A DNA stretch of 64,000 nt from Anaspis maculata (GCA_949128115.1 OX421966.1:68383416-68447415); one strand, 5' to 3'. Positions 45,635 to 57,370 are shown, counted from the stretch's first letter. The notes: generated by a model from the letters alone, not told the origin. Made by a program: numbers and translations.

Positions 45635-48170
45635 CAATAACAAGAACAAACTATAAAAACATGATGCACAAAGAGGAAAATTGAGAAACTGTACCTAGTA
45701 CCTACTCATACAAGTACTACCAGACCAGATTTAGTCAGTACGATGCTGTGCATATTGAACGTAGAATCAATTATTACAGATCAAAGTCTAGGTTAATAAT
45801 GTTGAAGTGATTTTCCCCATATAATGCGTTTGACGTAACTTCATAGAATCCTTAGTGGAATTGCTGGACAATTCACAATGAAGCTAAAAGATACGTCATT
45901 TTGAAGCTAAAACTGTAGGGAATCTACTGCAACTAATAATACCAAGTGATATTAAGTGGTCGATGCAAAAGTAAAATGTTAACTGGAGCATAAGGGAAAA
46001 AAACACGAAAACAGTGTCACTATCAAGAAATCAAGTCTGTTAGTGTTAAATTTTGAACAAAAGCTATCCCATATTATTCACATTGATTCATTATCTTTCA
46101 TTCAAGACCAAGATAAGAGAAATCAATTGGGTGGTTGAGAACTAGGAGTATTTTTAATCGGGGAGTGCATTTTGAGGTGTCTTCATCTTTGCCTGTCAAA
46201 AAAACAATGACGCACACGAGGGAAAGTTGAGGACTTTTTGTATGTTATACAGCAAAGTCTAGTGAACCCAAAACTGAAGAGATTGACCGTGTTTTAATTT
46301 GTTTCATGTTTTGCCGTTTTTTCGACTAAAAAGCCTGGGCTACTTGCAAGTTCAACTTATAAAACAGCTGAAGTTGTTTCGTGAGCCTTCAAATTCTTCC
46401 TGATGCCGGCATCTTGTCTTCCAGTGGCGGGCATTCATTTATTTCGCTTATTTTCGTCGGCAGGAAAACCGTGGAATGCAAAATTTGGGGAAAATGCTGT
46501 CTTGGACTTTGTGCGGACAACTTTTCACACAACATACGCGCATTTTTCGAATTGTTCGATCAGTGTAGCGACACGACACATAATACAGTCATAAAAGACA
46601 GTGACAGTTCTAATTTATTGTGACAGTATCGCCTTCCTCGAATTTCGCACCTAATAATTAAAGGCGTTTGATTGGCCAGGGGTGTGGCTTGAAATTATTT
46701 ATCCTTGTCTGAACGTCTCTGTTCCCCATAAGAAATAGGTCTATTCTGGCAAATCTGTCACAATATTTATGGATGCTACGTAACCCCATCCACAGAAAGT
46801 TGTTATCCAAATCTTATAACAGATTTTTCGTAATCGTTTCGTGAATACATAATGCGCAAAGTATAATACATAATCAAAAATATAAGTTTTGCAGTTTATG
46901 TATCTAGCATGACATTTGTCAAAGTAGTGTCAAAATTTACAAGAAATTCGAGTTTTCTTTCAATTTAAGCAAGGATCACGAAAAACGTTGTTCGACACAC
47001 GAGCGCTGAGCTTTTTCAGGCCCTCAGCCTCTTCTGCAGCATTCGGCTACGCATCATGATGACAAACAAGGCTTCGGGCCTGAAAACGCGTTTTTGTATC
47101 GAAAAATACTATTCCAAAATTGATGGGACAAGTACTTTTTGGGAGAAGAAGCTTTTTCTTGATGGGGTAATTTCTAAAGTGGTGGACAAAAAAGAATCAT
47201 TGACTCATCATACGTTCAATGGGACTGTTGAGATGAGACTTGCCAAAACTCTGAAAAGAAGGTATGCAATGGATGTCTAGTTAGTAGGGGATGATTTTTG
47301 AGAAATGTGGGGAGCTAGGAGGATATAAGAATAGGAAGGGAGTATAACCCAGCTTGTGGGCCGGGGGAAATGAAGCCGGGAGACGTAAGGGGTGAGGTAG
47401 CAACTACGCCCAAATATTGTATCTAGTGTCAAGAGCCTTTTGACTTTTGTGATTCAAATTGACGTTATTGAAATAAATTAAAACTATTTGAGGTAAGTGA
47501 GATTTTTTTGGTTGACATAAAATGAGTCCTGCCTGATATCTTTTATCTTTGTGCCTGGATCTTGTTTGGATGATGCTTTATCTATAGGAGCTGAATAGAT
47601 CAGCTTTCCCAGGTGTGGGAAAGACAGAGGCTACGTGCGCTGGATACAATATCATGTATGAAGAATATCACATCAATGCGAGCCAAAGCTGCCGGAAGGA
47701 AGATGCCTACCTGTAATATGGGGTCGCCCGATGTTTCAGTAGAATGTTGGCAAGGATGAGAATGACCAGCAAATTCCACAAATGATGAGCAGAAAATAAG
47801 CAGTTCGATTCTTTCCTCCTAGATTCTACTACGTATTTGTGAGGTCAGCACTGTTATACACCTAATGTTGATCTACACTCAGAGTTGGGTCATTACACGT
47901 AGAAAATTATTTTTCTACATCACTGGAAATAACCACGTAGAATATGTAGAATATGTAGAATAATGTATATTACGTAGAAAATTCTAATCCACGTGATATT
48001 AGCTTCCAATCGAATACATTAACTTGAAGATTTGAAGTTGAAGATACAGTAAGATCCTAAAGATGTAAGAATGTCTTATACATGGTGTCCACACTCAAGC
48101 TAAAGAATGTCCCAACCGATGAATATTGAGAATTTTTTGTTGTTTATCACCTTTTATTGTACTTCAAGCA
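45635..48170. other. Unassigned DNA
   Basis: A partial hairpin (TTTCAGGCCCTCAGC near 46998 against GCTTCGGGCCTGAA near 47072) precedes a 74-codon frame at 47056-47280 that I do not recognise. CTAGGAGGATATAAGAATAGG at 47315-47335 is repeated as a complement near 53715-53741. GTAGAATATGTAGAATAATG repeats lie near 47935-47980. Confidence 0.4.
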
Positions 48171-49850
48171 TTATAGTGCAGTAAAGATAGGTTTTGAGGT
48201 TGAAATAATTATTTCATGAAATTTTGAAGCTGTTACCAATTCAGAATTTCATCCTCTACCATGTACTTAAAATCCCCGAAAATCCCACTTGAGCATTTTT
48301 CTTGCGGCGCTGTCAAAGTATATCATGTTTGCTGCAGCAAGTCCGAAAATTGTATCCTCGCTTTTGTCACATTAGAGCTATATTGTTAGCTCAGAGCTGT
48401 TGGTATATACTCCAGGGCATGACCAGCACTTCATCTGAACCGTCGACATCCTATTTCCGGCAAAAATAAACACGTAACTTGCTTAATCTGCAATTACCAG
48501 TGGTAATTAAGTGTAGTTCGAGAATTCTGAATTAGTGACCAAATTTGATAAAATCTCTTCTTTTTGTGATGAAGGCATAAAATTTGGTATGAGTGGTCTT
48601 CATGGTCCCCTTTCCATATGTAGGCATGACGCCTTGCCATATTATGGTTGGGGGGGCTTAGGGGCCCCCTTGAAAATTGAAGTTGAAGATACTCATACAA
48701 ACCACCATTAATAATCGTCACGCATCTCAAAAAGTAGTCATTTGACTCTACGTTAAATCTCAACAAAAGGCAGACCAGTTGTCGCCATGTACGCACTGTT
48801 CTTCATGATGGAAAAAAACTCTCCGGAATGTCAACAAGGGACACAAATTTTATGATAATGGGCGACGTAAAAAACATTTTTTCCTAGGCTTTTGCGCTTG
48901 GTTCTGCGTGTAGTCAGAAGGAATTGAGTTACAGAACAGTTTCAGCTATCCATCTATTCATAAATTGTCAATCATATTGATTGAGAACAATGGAAAAACG
49001 CTGTTGAACTTCACACTTAAATTGGCTTATTTCTTCGGGAGCTGTCATTCCTGGAATGACAGTATCAAAAAACAGACTTCATGAATAGCTTCGGAAAATA
49101 CAAATTAGTGAATAATAATACACAGCAGATCAATGCACATTTTCTTAGATGGAAAAATCATTAAAAACTGTGGGGTTTTTTTGACACTCCGAAGAAATTT
49201 ATTTTCAACCCGAAGAACAATGCGTACATGTCGACAACTGTTGTGTCTCTTGTCAAGATTGGGTGTAGAGTCAAATGATTATTTTTTGAAATGTGTGACG
49301 ATATTTACCGGTGGTTTGTAGGAGTTCCTGCAACTTCAAATTTTTAAGGGGGTCCTTGGGCCCCCCTAACCAAAATATGGCGAGTCTTCGTGTTTACATT
49401 TGAAAAGAAGACCATGAAGACCACTCATACCAAATTTCATGCCTCTGTCACAAATCAAACAGATTTCAATTAACTTGGTCATTAACCCTCGGATTATCTT
49501 TAATCAACACTGTTAATTGAGAATTACAGCAACTTCCGTGTTTATTTTTTCCGGGAAATACGAGTTAGAAGTCCAAACGAAGGTCTGGTCATGTCCTGCA
49601 GTGTATATCAGCAGCTCTGAGCCAACAATATAGCTCTAGTGTGACAAAAACGAGAATACAATTTTCGAACTAGTTGCAGCAAGCATGATATACTTTGACA
49701 GCGCCGCAAGAAGAATGCTCAACTGGGATTTTCGGGGATTTTGAGTATGTGGTGGAGGATGGAATTCTGAATCGATATCTGCTATAAAATTTCATGAATC
49801 AATTTTTTCAAGGTTTGGGGTCTTTTTTGACTATCTTTACTGCACTATTA
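48171..49850. mobile_element. 1.7-kb inverted-repeat element with arms of about 690 bp
   Basis: Arms start near TAGTGCAGTAAAGATAG (48174) and end at its complement near 49848. Mirrored landmarks are AAAATCCCCGAAAATCCCA, GGCGCTGTCAAAGTATATCATG, TAGAGCTATATTGTTAGCTCAGAGCTG, GGTCTTCATGGTC, a CTTAGGGGCCCCC run and AGTCATTTGACTCTA. The loop is about 48860-49150. No coding capacity is recognised; the frames at 48494-48796 and 49133-49321 are mirror images of arm sequence. Confidence 0.75.
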
Positions 49851-50282
49851 ATTATTCTACACTCTGTGATCTACACTGAACAGTGATAGAGGTACTCTGG
49901 AAACCTCATCATCAGCCAATCTCAAGGCCTGTGTAGACTTCAAGGTCCATGACAAAATCACAATGGATAGTACCTACCTAGGTACCTACCTATCTTGATG
50001 GAATTCTACTGCTACGAACTATCATCCACTACGAAGTTAGAGACGAAAATGGTGATAACTAGGAGTAAGTGAAACCTGTGATGAAATTTTTGTAATCCAA
50101 CGATCATATTAAGGAAGGATGTGGCTGGATCTGGTTCAGCACAAAGCATCATAGACCGACACTGACAAGAGCGACAGCTCGGAGAACTTGACGTGGCAAT
50201 ATTCAGTTTCAATGGTAAAGTGATTAAAATTTTGGGCGTACAAAGATGGCGGATATGACATTTCCATGGCTTCACTTTTCAT
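49851..50282. other. Unassigned spacer
   Basis: Between two inverted-repeat elements. It contains a run of TACCTACCTAGGTACCTACC near 49974-49993, which is internally palindromic, and nothing else I can support. Confidence 0.4.
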
Positions 50283-50567
50283 GTAGTGGAAGCGGTACAC
50301 ACCTAAAAACACATCGATGCTGCACTTTGGAGTGCAGTAACGAGATTTTGCATGGGCGTACTTTATACCGGGACAAGCGATTTGATCCGCAACACTCGAT
50401 ATTTTGTCCCTTAGGGGGCCAATGGGGGCCCTCCAAATTTTCAAGATGCAAGAACTTTCACATGACGATCATTGAGTATCGTCATGTATGTCATAAGTGA
50501 AGCTTACGGGTCCATTGAAAATGTTTTCATCAATTGTCGTCGTGCCCCATTCATTCTTCACACTTGA

Positions 50568-50784
50568 AATAGTATATTATATACCAAGGTTGAGAAAGTA
50601 TTATTATAGCTGAAGCGCCAGTTTAGATCCCGAAGCGTAGCTGAGGGATATAAGGCGCTGAAGCTATAATAATTTTCTCGACCGTGGTTTATATAGAATT
50701 TTTTTTACTACTTGAAAATCGCCTTCCTAGTCGAGGAACAGGTTAATAATGATGTACTTCACGGCTAGTAGTGAAAAAAAAAAA
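50568..50784. mobile_element. Double-hairpin element, copy B, inside an inverted-repeat arm
   Basis: It matches 35765-35980. The opposite arm of the host element (near 53417-53440) lacks it and reads straight from CTTTGG through a T run to TCAAGTGTGAAG, so the arm comparison supplies the empty site. Insertion fell in or beside a run of A, so the exact ends are ambiguous; TGAAA on both sides may be a target duplication. Confidence 0.8.
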
Positions 50785-51819
50785 TTCTTTGGCAGAGGTC
50801 AAAAAAACTGTTTTTATTTTCTCTTCTATGCAAGGATACGATAAATTCATATGTTCTGTTGCGTTCCTAACTGAATCGCATTCCCTAAATCTAATTATGA
50901 AGAAATTTTTTTTGTTATGGTATTCTTTTAAGAAGTGGTGACCTCTTCAGTACCTCTTTTCCAAGAGCATTTCTTTTTATGTCCCCACTGGATATCACTC
51001 GTAATTTTTGCAGGAATGGAGACCTCAAACTCTTTTCGTGGTAGATGCGAAGCAACATGACTTCAAAACGCCCATGGGAGCCAAAAAAGATTGAAGTAGG
51101 AGAGACGCGAACCAATATTCAATCCAGGCTGCAGGCGGAGGCGATTTGGTTTCAACAAAAAATATCCTCCAATGCCGTGTTTTATTGCAGTACAACAAAA
51201 CGCAAAGTCGTTAGGTATGAGTAGGTATATTTTCCGGTAGAACTTATTCGCCTGGACTAGATCTCATTTATTTGCGCGTCTCCCCTACTACAAAATCAAC
51301 ATGCCAAAAATTTGACGGCCCAGCAGAAAAAAAAAGTTTCAGGGCTCTCTTGTGCGTTTTGAAGCCATGTTGCATGGAAATTACTAAGAAAAGAGTTCAA
51401 GCTTCTCATATCTGCAAAAATTGACAGTCTTATCCAGTAGGAACATTGGAAAAAATGTTGTTGAAAAAGGTGTACTGAAGAGGTCACCTCTTCTTGGGAA
51501 AATGATATTGCGTGAAAATTGTCTTCATGATTAGGTGTAGGGAATGCGATTTAGCTGGGAACGCAACAGAACATATGAATTTATCGTCTCCTTGCATAGA
51601 AAAACAAGTGAGTATGCCTTCACGTGCGTGAGTCTCAGTAGCGCATTTTCTCAAAGAGGCATATTGTGAACGTAAAGAAATTTGGTTGAAGGAGAAACAC
51701 CATTCCTTGCCCACTTTCTTCATTCGAAACTCATTGTGATATTGTGTTATCAGAATGGGGTACTTGCCAATGAAATAGATTTCAATGAAAATTCTTTCAC
51801 TCATCAATATATTTTTTTG

Positions 51820-53010
51820 TTTGAGGGCGGGAGCTGGGAGCGGCGACTAATCAACAGTAGTCTATTCTTTCCCATTTTTAGTCGGCTATCCATATAGCGG
51901 AAGAATTAGATCGCTATGTCTTCGGGTTTATGTTTTCCATTTATCTCTTACTTTGAGGGCAGCCTGTGGGAGCGGCAGAGTTTGGCAAAGAAATTCTTCC
52001 ACAGTTTGAGTTGGGAGTTTCTGGATGTTTGAGGTATCATTAAAATGTAATTCAGTGGAAATTAATGAAAGTTGCACTTTTTTCTTTTGGGGGTGGAAGT
52101 TGGAGGCGGCGCCATGTAAAAGGTAGCCTATTCTTTCCAATTTTTAGTTAGTTATCCATATAGCGAAAGAATTAGATCGTTATGTCTTCGGGTTTATGTT
52201 TTTCATTCATCTCTCACTTTGAGGGCAGCGTGTGGGGGCGGCAGCATTCGGCAAAGTAACTATTGCACAGTTTGAGTTGGGAGTTTCTAAATGTGAGGAA
52301 AATATGAAAATCAGTGAAAATTGTGAAAGTTGCACTTTTTTTTTGTTTGGAGGCGGCAGCTGGAGGCGGCGGCTAATTAAAAGTGACCTATACTATTCCA
52401 ACTTCATTCAGCTATCAATAAAGTGAAAGAACTAGATCGCTATGTCTTCAACTTCATGTTTTACATTTATCTTTCACTTTGGGGGCGGCGTGTGGGAGCG
52501 GCAGAGTTTGGCAAAGGAATTCTTGCACAGTTTGAGTCAAGAGTTTCTAAATGTTCGAGGTAACATTATCAGCTAAATCAGTGAAAATTGTTGGAAGTTG
52601 CACTTTTTTCTTTTGGGGGCGGAAGCTGGAGGCGGCGCCATATCAAAAGTAGCCTATCCTTTCCCATTTTTAGTTAACTATCCATATAGCGAAAAACTTG
52701 GATCGCTATGTTTTTGGGTTCATGTTTTTCATTTATCTCTTACTTTGAGGGCGGCGTGTGGGAGCGGCAGCGATCGGCTGAGCAAATGTTGCACATATTG
52801 AGTTGGCAGTTCCTAAATGTTTGAGGGAACATCTCAGTCAGATAACATTTGTGAAAGTTACACTTTTTATCGTTTGGGGGCGGAATCTGGGGACGGCGAG
52901 TAACCAAAAGTAGCCTATCCTTTTCCATTTTTAGTCAGCTATTTATATTTATATACCGAGAGAATCAGATCGCTATGTCTTCGGGTTTATGTTTTTCATT
53001 TTAAAGTGAT
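51820..53010. repeat. Tandem repeat, about 265-bp unit, 4-5 copies
   Basis: The phrase ATCGCTATGTCTTCGGGTTT or a close variant recurs at 51911, 52176, 52436, 52702 and 52969, giving spacings of 265, 260, 266 and 267. Each unit also has GAGGGC.GC.TGTGGGAGCGGCAG, a GAAAGTTGCACTTTTT block, and GGGGGCGGAAGCTGGAGGCGGC. More diverged pieces continue to about 53230. The G-rich GGCGGC blocks are periodic, one pair per unit. Confidence 0.85.
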
Positions 53011-53309
53011 TGGGGGCGGTTTTTAGCAGTTTTTTCATGTCGGCGGCGCATATTGAAGACGGAATGTTTCTTGGCTTACGTTTATAAGTGACAACTATGT
53101 ATTATTCAAAAAATGAGAACACCAGAGCATCAGGTCTGGTAGAAAGTGCAATATTATGTTATTTCAAGCTTATCGGGGGCGGTTTTCTCTATGTTGGCGG
53201 CGCAATATAGACATCCAATATAGCCTAGCCCTCCTTTGGAAGTGGCAGCTATGTAACAGCGAAAAACTTAGAAAGCTAGGTCGTCTAGTTTGGGAGGAGC
53301 TCGAGAAAC

Positions 53310-53337
53310 GGACGGACGGACGGACGGACGGACGGAC
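53310..53337. repeat. GGAC microsatellite, seven units
   Basis: Seven exact GGAC units lie at the right edge of the tandem-array region. A shorter GGAC run lies near 45493-45507. Confidence 0.9.
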
Positions 53338-53704
53338 AAAGCGGTTGCAATAGCGATTTTCATCAAGATGGAAAATGCGCTAAAAATAAAAACAGTTTTT
53401 TTGACCTCTGCCAAAGATTTTTTTTTTCAAGTGTGAAGAATGGATCGGACTCGACGACAATTGGTAAAAACATTTTCAATAGACCCATAAGCTTCACCTA
53501 TGACATACATGACGATACTCAATGATCGTCATGTAAAAGTTCTTGCATCTTGAAAATTTGAAGGGCCCCCATTGGCCCCCTAAGGGACAAAATATCGAGT
53601 GCTGCGGGTCAAATCGCTTGTCTCAGTGTAAAGTATGCCCATGCAAAATCTCGTTACTGCACTCCAAAATGCGGTATATGCTGTTGCGTACCGCTCCCAC
53701 TTAC

Positions 53705-54382
53705 GACGAACCTTCCCTCCCTATTCTTATATCCTCCTAGGTGGGGAACAATTTTGGGCACCTTGGAGTGTTACGAGTGATGTTAGAATATTGGAAAGAA
53801 ATGAAAATGCTCACATGTTCAAAATCTTGGAGTCACCCACAGACCCAATGATACAGGGTTGATTTCAAAATATCTTCGCAAGATTGAGATGTTTGGGATA
53901 TTATCGCAATCAAGACATAAATAGAAATGATGTCTTAATGTTCCATCTTCAAAAAGATATACAACCTTCTTGTGAGTTTAGCAACCCTTGACAAAAAATT
54001 AGAGAAACGGAGTTGTAACGAACTAGAGGGGACTTACTATGCAATACATTGGTATTGATGGTTCATTTGAACCGCCCTGTGACGGTGAGGATGCAAGGTA
54101 TCAGTAGAACGTGTCCTGTTTGGAACAGACTGCAAAGGGGGTTGTGGACGTTCACAGAGGGTAGCGTTACTGATCATCAGTGGGATCAAATTCGATTGAG
54201 GGTTACTTTGTAGGGCTCTACCACATCATCCACGCCCAGAACATGACTTTGGAAAGAACCGGCATCACGAAACGCGAATTTGTCAAAAATTTACATAACG
54301 CCCTTGAAAATTCAGATTAGGGGATGAATCATTTTTCTACGAGATTTTTGATCCTGAGGTAGCGTGAAACTGTTTGGTGGAC
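53705..54382. other. Unassigned DNA
   Basis: A phrase shared with 47315-47341 lies at 53715-53741 (complement). The stretch 54060-54320 has modest GC content, but I cannot assemble a recognisable frame across it. Confidence 0.35.
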
Positions 54383-54549
54383 CAGTGGTGGAACCACGAG
54401 CACTCGACAGTTGTCGATCTCGACAATTTCCATTTTTCTAAAGGGTGGAGGGTGTAGAGGGAAAAGGGGGAATCAAGGTGAAGGGTGTAAAGAGGAAAGG
54501 GGAAATTATCGAGAACGACAACTGTCGAGTGCTCGTGGTTCCACTACAG
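54383..54549. mobile_element. 167-bp MITE, CAGTGGTGGAACCACGAGC ends
   Basis: CAGTGGTGGAACCACGAGCA at the left and its complement at the right (CTACAG terminus) pair over about 40 bp, including GACAGTTGTCG. The middle holds two copies of a GGGTGNAGAGGNAAAGGGG phrase. A CAG start is typical of hAT elements, but no 8-bp duplication can be seen, so the superfamily is open. Confidence 0.75.
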
Positions 54550-55315
54550 TTCAATTGATCACCTGTTTAGTTTCGCAATTGAACAGCGAATTGACCAAAT
54601 GCAGATGGCAATACATAATCAAGCACTCAGTTTTCTTTTACGACTTTTGCTATAATATGAGGCGTACTTTCTGGGACGAATGAGAATTTTCTGCCCAAGT
54701 CGGGCGACTTTGCCGGCCAAAAAAGTGAAGACGTGCTTCGCTGAATTATGTCGAATTATTAAAATGCCCATAGAGAAACGTTATCAAGCACTCGATTTCC
54801 ATTCATAGACAAGCATTAGGATATTAGCCCTTTTGCAATTAATGCCGCTGATATTCAAGAAATTTCCTTATATCGGGATGTATCTGCAAAATAAGCACAG
54901 GAAGTATCCAAATTCAGAAGTCAATTCATCAATAAGTGTGAGCACTCGAATGCGTTCACATGACTTGAAATTTACGGCGTACTTCGCAGGCAATTTTCCA
55001 AAATAATATTTAATATTTCTGGTGTGTTTTGACTGCCAGCAGTATTATTATTTTGATGACCACCCGTGTACAATTCTCAATTGCCGTGTTATTTTCTGGC
55101 ATGCTCTTCACCGCACATTCAAAACACCCTTTTCCATTTTAATTGTGGCGGTATTATATTCGCGTCGTCTTATTTCTGGAAGCTCGCGCTCAGCAAACAA
55201 AGGATGGCTGCGATCCAAAACAATTTATACGATCGCCGGGCGACAGGTTCGGACTTGCCTGAATTTGATTCCGATGTTCCCACCGTGATCGGGGCTCTGC
55301 TGCTGCTGATATAAT
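54550..55315. other. Unassigned DNA
   Basis: No repeat or recognised coding region is visible. Overlapping frames at 55022-55288 and 55066-55314 are under 90 codons and unrecognised. Confidence 0.4.
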
Positions 55316-55318
55316 ATT

Positions 55319-55484
55319 CGGCCTGATTCTATAAGGGAATGGTTATGGTTATGATAATTTCAGTGCTTACTATCAAATTGCTATGGCGACAGCCAATAGG
55401 AAGGCCCGTTGCCCTAGCAATTTCATCGTAAGCACGGTGATTACCATTAAACGGTAAGCACCATTCCCTTATAGAATCAGACCG
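55319..55484. mobile_element. 166-bp MITE with ATT target duplication
   Basis: CGGCCTGATTCTATAAGGGA at the left and its complement at the right (one C/T mismatch) pair for about 25 bp, with further pairing inside (GTGCTTAC, AATTTGCTA). ATT lies at 55316-55318 and 55485-55487. A 3-bp duplication and a GGNCTGATTCTA-type end would fit a PIF/Harbinger-like MITE; that is inference. Confidence 0.85.
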
Positions 55485-55487
55485 ATT

Positions 55488-55585
55488 GTCGATAATACTA
55501 TGGAATAACTACTAGTACTATGAAGGTACTGTGTGTGACTACTGTGGCGGTGGCGGCCAAAACATTGTCGGACGATCAGTTGACA
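55488..55585. other. Short spacer
   Basis: About 100 bp between two insertions; nothing recognised. Confidence 0.4.
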
Positions 55586-55593
55586 CGGAGCAT
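55586..55593. repeat. 8-bp target duplication CGGAGCAT, left copy
   Basis: Identical to 56644-56651. Confidence 0.9.
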
Positions 55594-56643
55594 CAGTGGC
55601 GCAGCCAAGGGGGGGGCTAGGGGGCTATAGCCCCCCCCAGACAGTCTCGCTTTTCCACCGAAGCAATGAAAAATTTTGAACAAAATAAAAAAATATTGTG
55701 TTCGACTGTTACCTTCTTCATCATTTAAAAAATAGATCATTAGTCTCTCTGTGTAAGAGTTTACTGCGATTGGATTGCGCGATTTTTTTTCAAGTTGTGC
55801 GGAGAGAGAAACTCTTCCTGTTTAAGGACGGAGTTGAATTGGTAAGATAAGCGTTGCGGAATCAATCCCTGTGGGTTTATTTCTTGACAGAATCTCACCA
55901 TTTAGGTTTCTTCCGAAAGCTACAAGGATGCACTTTGGTTTGAGCTTATTGGCATTTCCAAGATCCAGAAATCAATTATTCATCCAAAAATAAAGAGAAA
56001 GACATTTTTCGATTTTGGAAATGCCAATGGGCTCAAACCAAACTGCATCCTTGTAGCTTTCGAGAGAGACCTAAATGGTAAGATTCTGTCGAAGAATGAA
56101 CCCACAGGGATTATTGATTCCACAACGCTTATTTTACCGATATAACTCCGTCCTTAAGCAAGTATACTCACCTACCTATCAGGCTTATCTTGTAACTTCC
56201 CGTTCACTAACGACTCGTTAGCGATCGATTATCGTTCAGACTGCCAACTAACGACTCGTTAGCGAACGATTATCGTTCAGACTGCCACTATCGATAGATC
56301 TAACAAGAGCACGAAAAACCGTATTTCGTGAACAGCTGCGTTCGGCCGTATCGTTTGTATGTGCCGAACGATCGTGTATGACGTTTCTACGTGAGCGCAG
56401 CGCAGCTGTCAGTTTGCAAGTGTCATTACTACCATTTATTACTGACATTTTTCACAAACCCGGGAAATACTGAATTTAATACCTACTTCAATTTGAGGTA
56501 GGTAACATTGGTACCACAATAATCATACTTGAAAATAGAATGACCAAGGCCCTTTTTCCGGGGGGGGGGGGTCACCTTTGGCGCAGCTCGCTTCGCTCGC
56601 TTTCGGTAGCCCCCCCCATGGCTAAATCCTGGCTGCGCCACTG
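55594..56643. mobile_element. 1050-bp non-autonomous hAT-type element
   Basis: The left end CAGTGGCGCAGCCAAGG and the right end (TGGCTGCGCCACTG) are inverted copies, followed inside by G and C runs and TAGCC phrases. The flanking CGGAGCAT copies are identical over 8 bp. CAG...CTG termini of the CAGTGGCG type with an 8-bp duplication are established features of hAT transposons. The interior is a second inverted repeat (about 55830-55980 against 56010-56165, with GTAGCTTTCG, CTAAATGGTAAGATTCTG and AACTCCGTCCTTAA). A two-unit tandem repeat lies at 56207-56288. No hAT transposase is encoded. The perfect duplication suggests fairly recent insertion. Confidence 0.9.
56207..56288. repeat. Two tandem 41-bp units with CTAACGACTCGTTAGCG
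   Basis: The unit begins at 56207 and 56248. Each contains the near-palindrome CTAACGACTCGTTAG and ATTATCGTTCAGACTGCCA. Confidence 0.85.
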
Positions 56644-56651
56644 CGGAGCAT
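56644..56651. repeat. 8-bp target duplication CGGAGCAT, right copy
   Basis: Identical to 55586-55593. Confidence 0.9.
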
Positions 56652-57367
56652 AATAGAATTTTTATGCCAATATGGCGGGTGGTTAAGCTATGATGTGCTC
56701 CACCAAAACGTTGATACCAGCGTTATCGCTAACGCTGACACGCTGTTATCAGATAAAACGGGTTCTGATCAATGCTAATTGTTTCACAACCGAAAATTTG
56801 TAATGAATCTTATTCAGCAAAAAATCATTATAATTGTAACGAATTAACGAAGAAAACAAACTGGCAATTTATTTCCATCGTTATTATTACATGGCAAAGT
56901 TGATTGAGCACCTTCCTAAATATAACTACGTGATATTGTTATAATTATCTATCTTGTCCATATCATCCTTGACTTATCTTTTCAATTAAGTTAATGGTTC
57001 AATTTTCCGGGGAATCATGAAGACTCTTGATGTACATCTGATTCGAGTCTCGAGTGTATATTTTCAAAGTTTGATAGATCTTCGTAAATTATATGATTCG
57101 TGCAATTGTGGAGGTGTGTCTTTATCAGTTCAAAACAATGCTCTTATCTCGATGATAATCATAAATACCTACCAAACATATAATAACACGTGAGATTTCT
57201 GACGTATTTTTTTTTTTTATAGCCTAATTTCTCAGAAATTCCAAGAAATGAGGTTAATTTTTTGAGTCGCATGTCTAGAATCCTCGAAACTACAAAATGA
57301 GCTTTAGTTATTTGTTCAATTTTTTTTCAAGTATTTTTTGATAAAAAAGCTGATGAAATTGCTAAGG
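56652..57367. other. Unassigned DNA containing one copy of a dispersed repeat
   Basis: The stretch 56930-57040, with ATCTATCTTGTCCATATCATCC and CTTTTCAATTAAGTTAATGGT, recurs in direct orientation at about 57955-58060. No coding region is recognised. Confidence 0.5.
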
Positions 57368-57370
57368 CGA

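Larger units (their letters stand above)
50283..53704. mobile_element. 3.4-kb inverted-repeat element with nested parts
   Basis: Outer arms run from GTAGTGGAAGCGGTAC (50283) to the mirror ending at 53704. They share CACTTTGGAGTGCAGTAACGAG, ATATTTTGTCCCTTAGGGGGCC, TCATGTATGTCATA and TTCTTCACACTTGA. The left arm is broken by the double-hairpin element (50568-50784), then resumes with CTTTGGCAGAGGTCAAAAAA, which is mirrored near 53398-53417. Inside the left part is another inverted repeat (about 50822-51075 against 51350-51612, with TGCAAGGANACGATAAATTC and GAAGNGGTGACCTCTTCAGTAC). The rest of the loop is a 265-bp tandem array. No transposase is recognised. Confidence 0.75.

Noticed and set aside
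53310..53337. GGAC run as a telomeric or CRISPR-like repeat
   Set aside because: It is a plain microsatellite. There are no spacers, and no TTAGG or TTAGGG arrays occur in the window.
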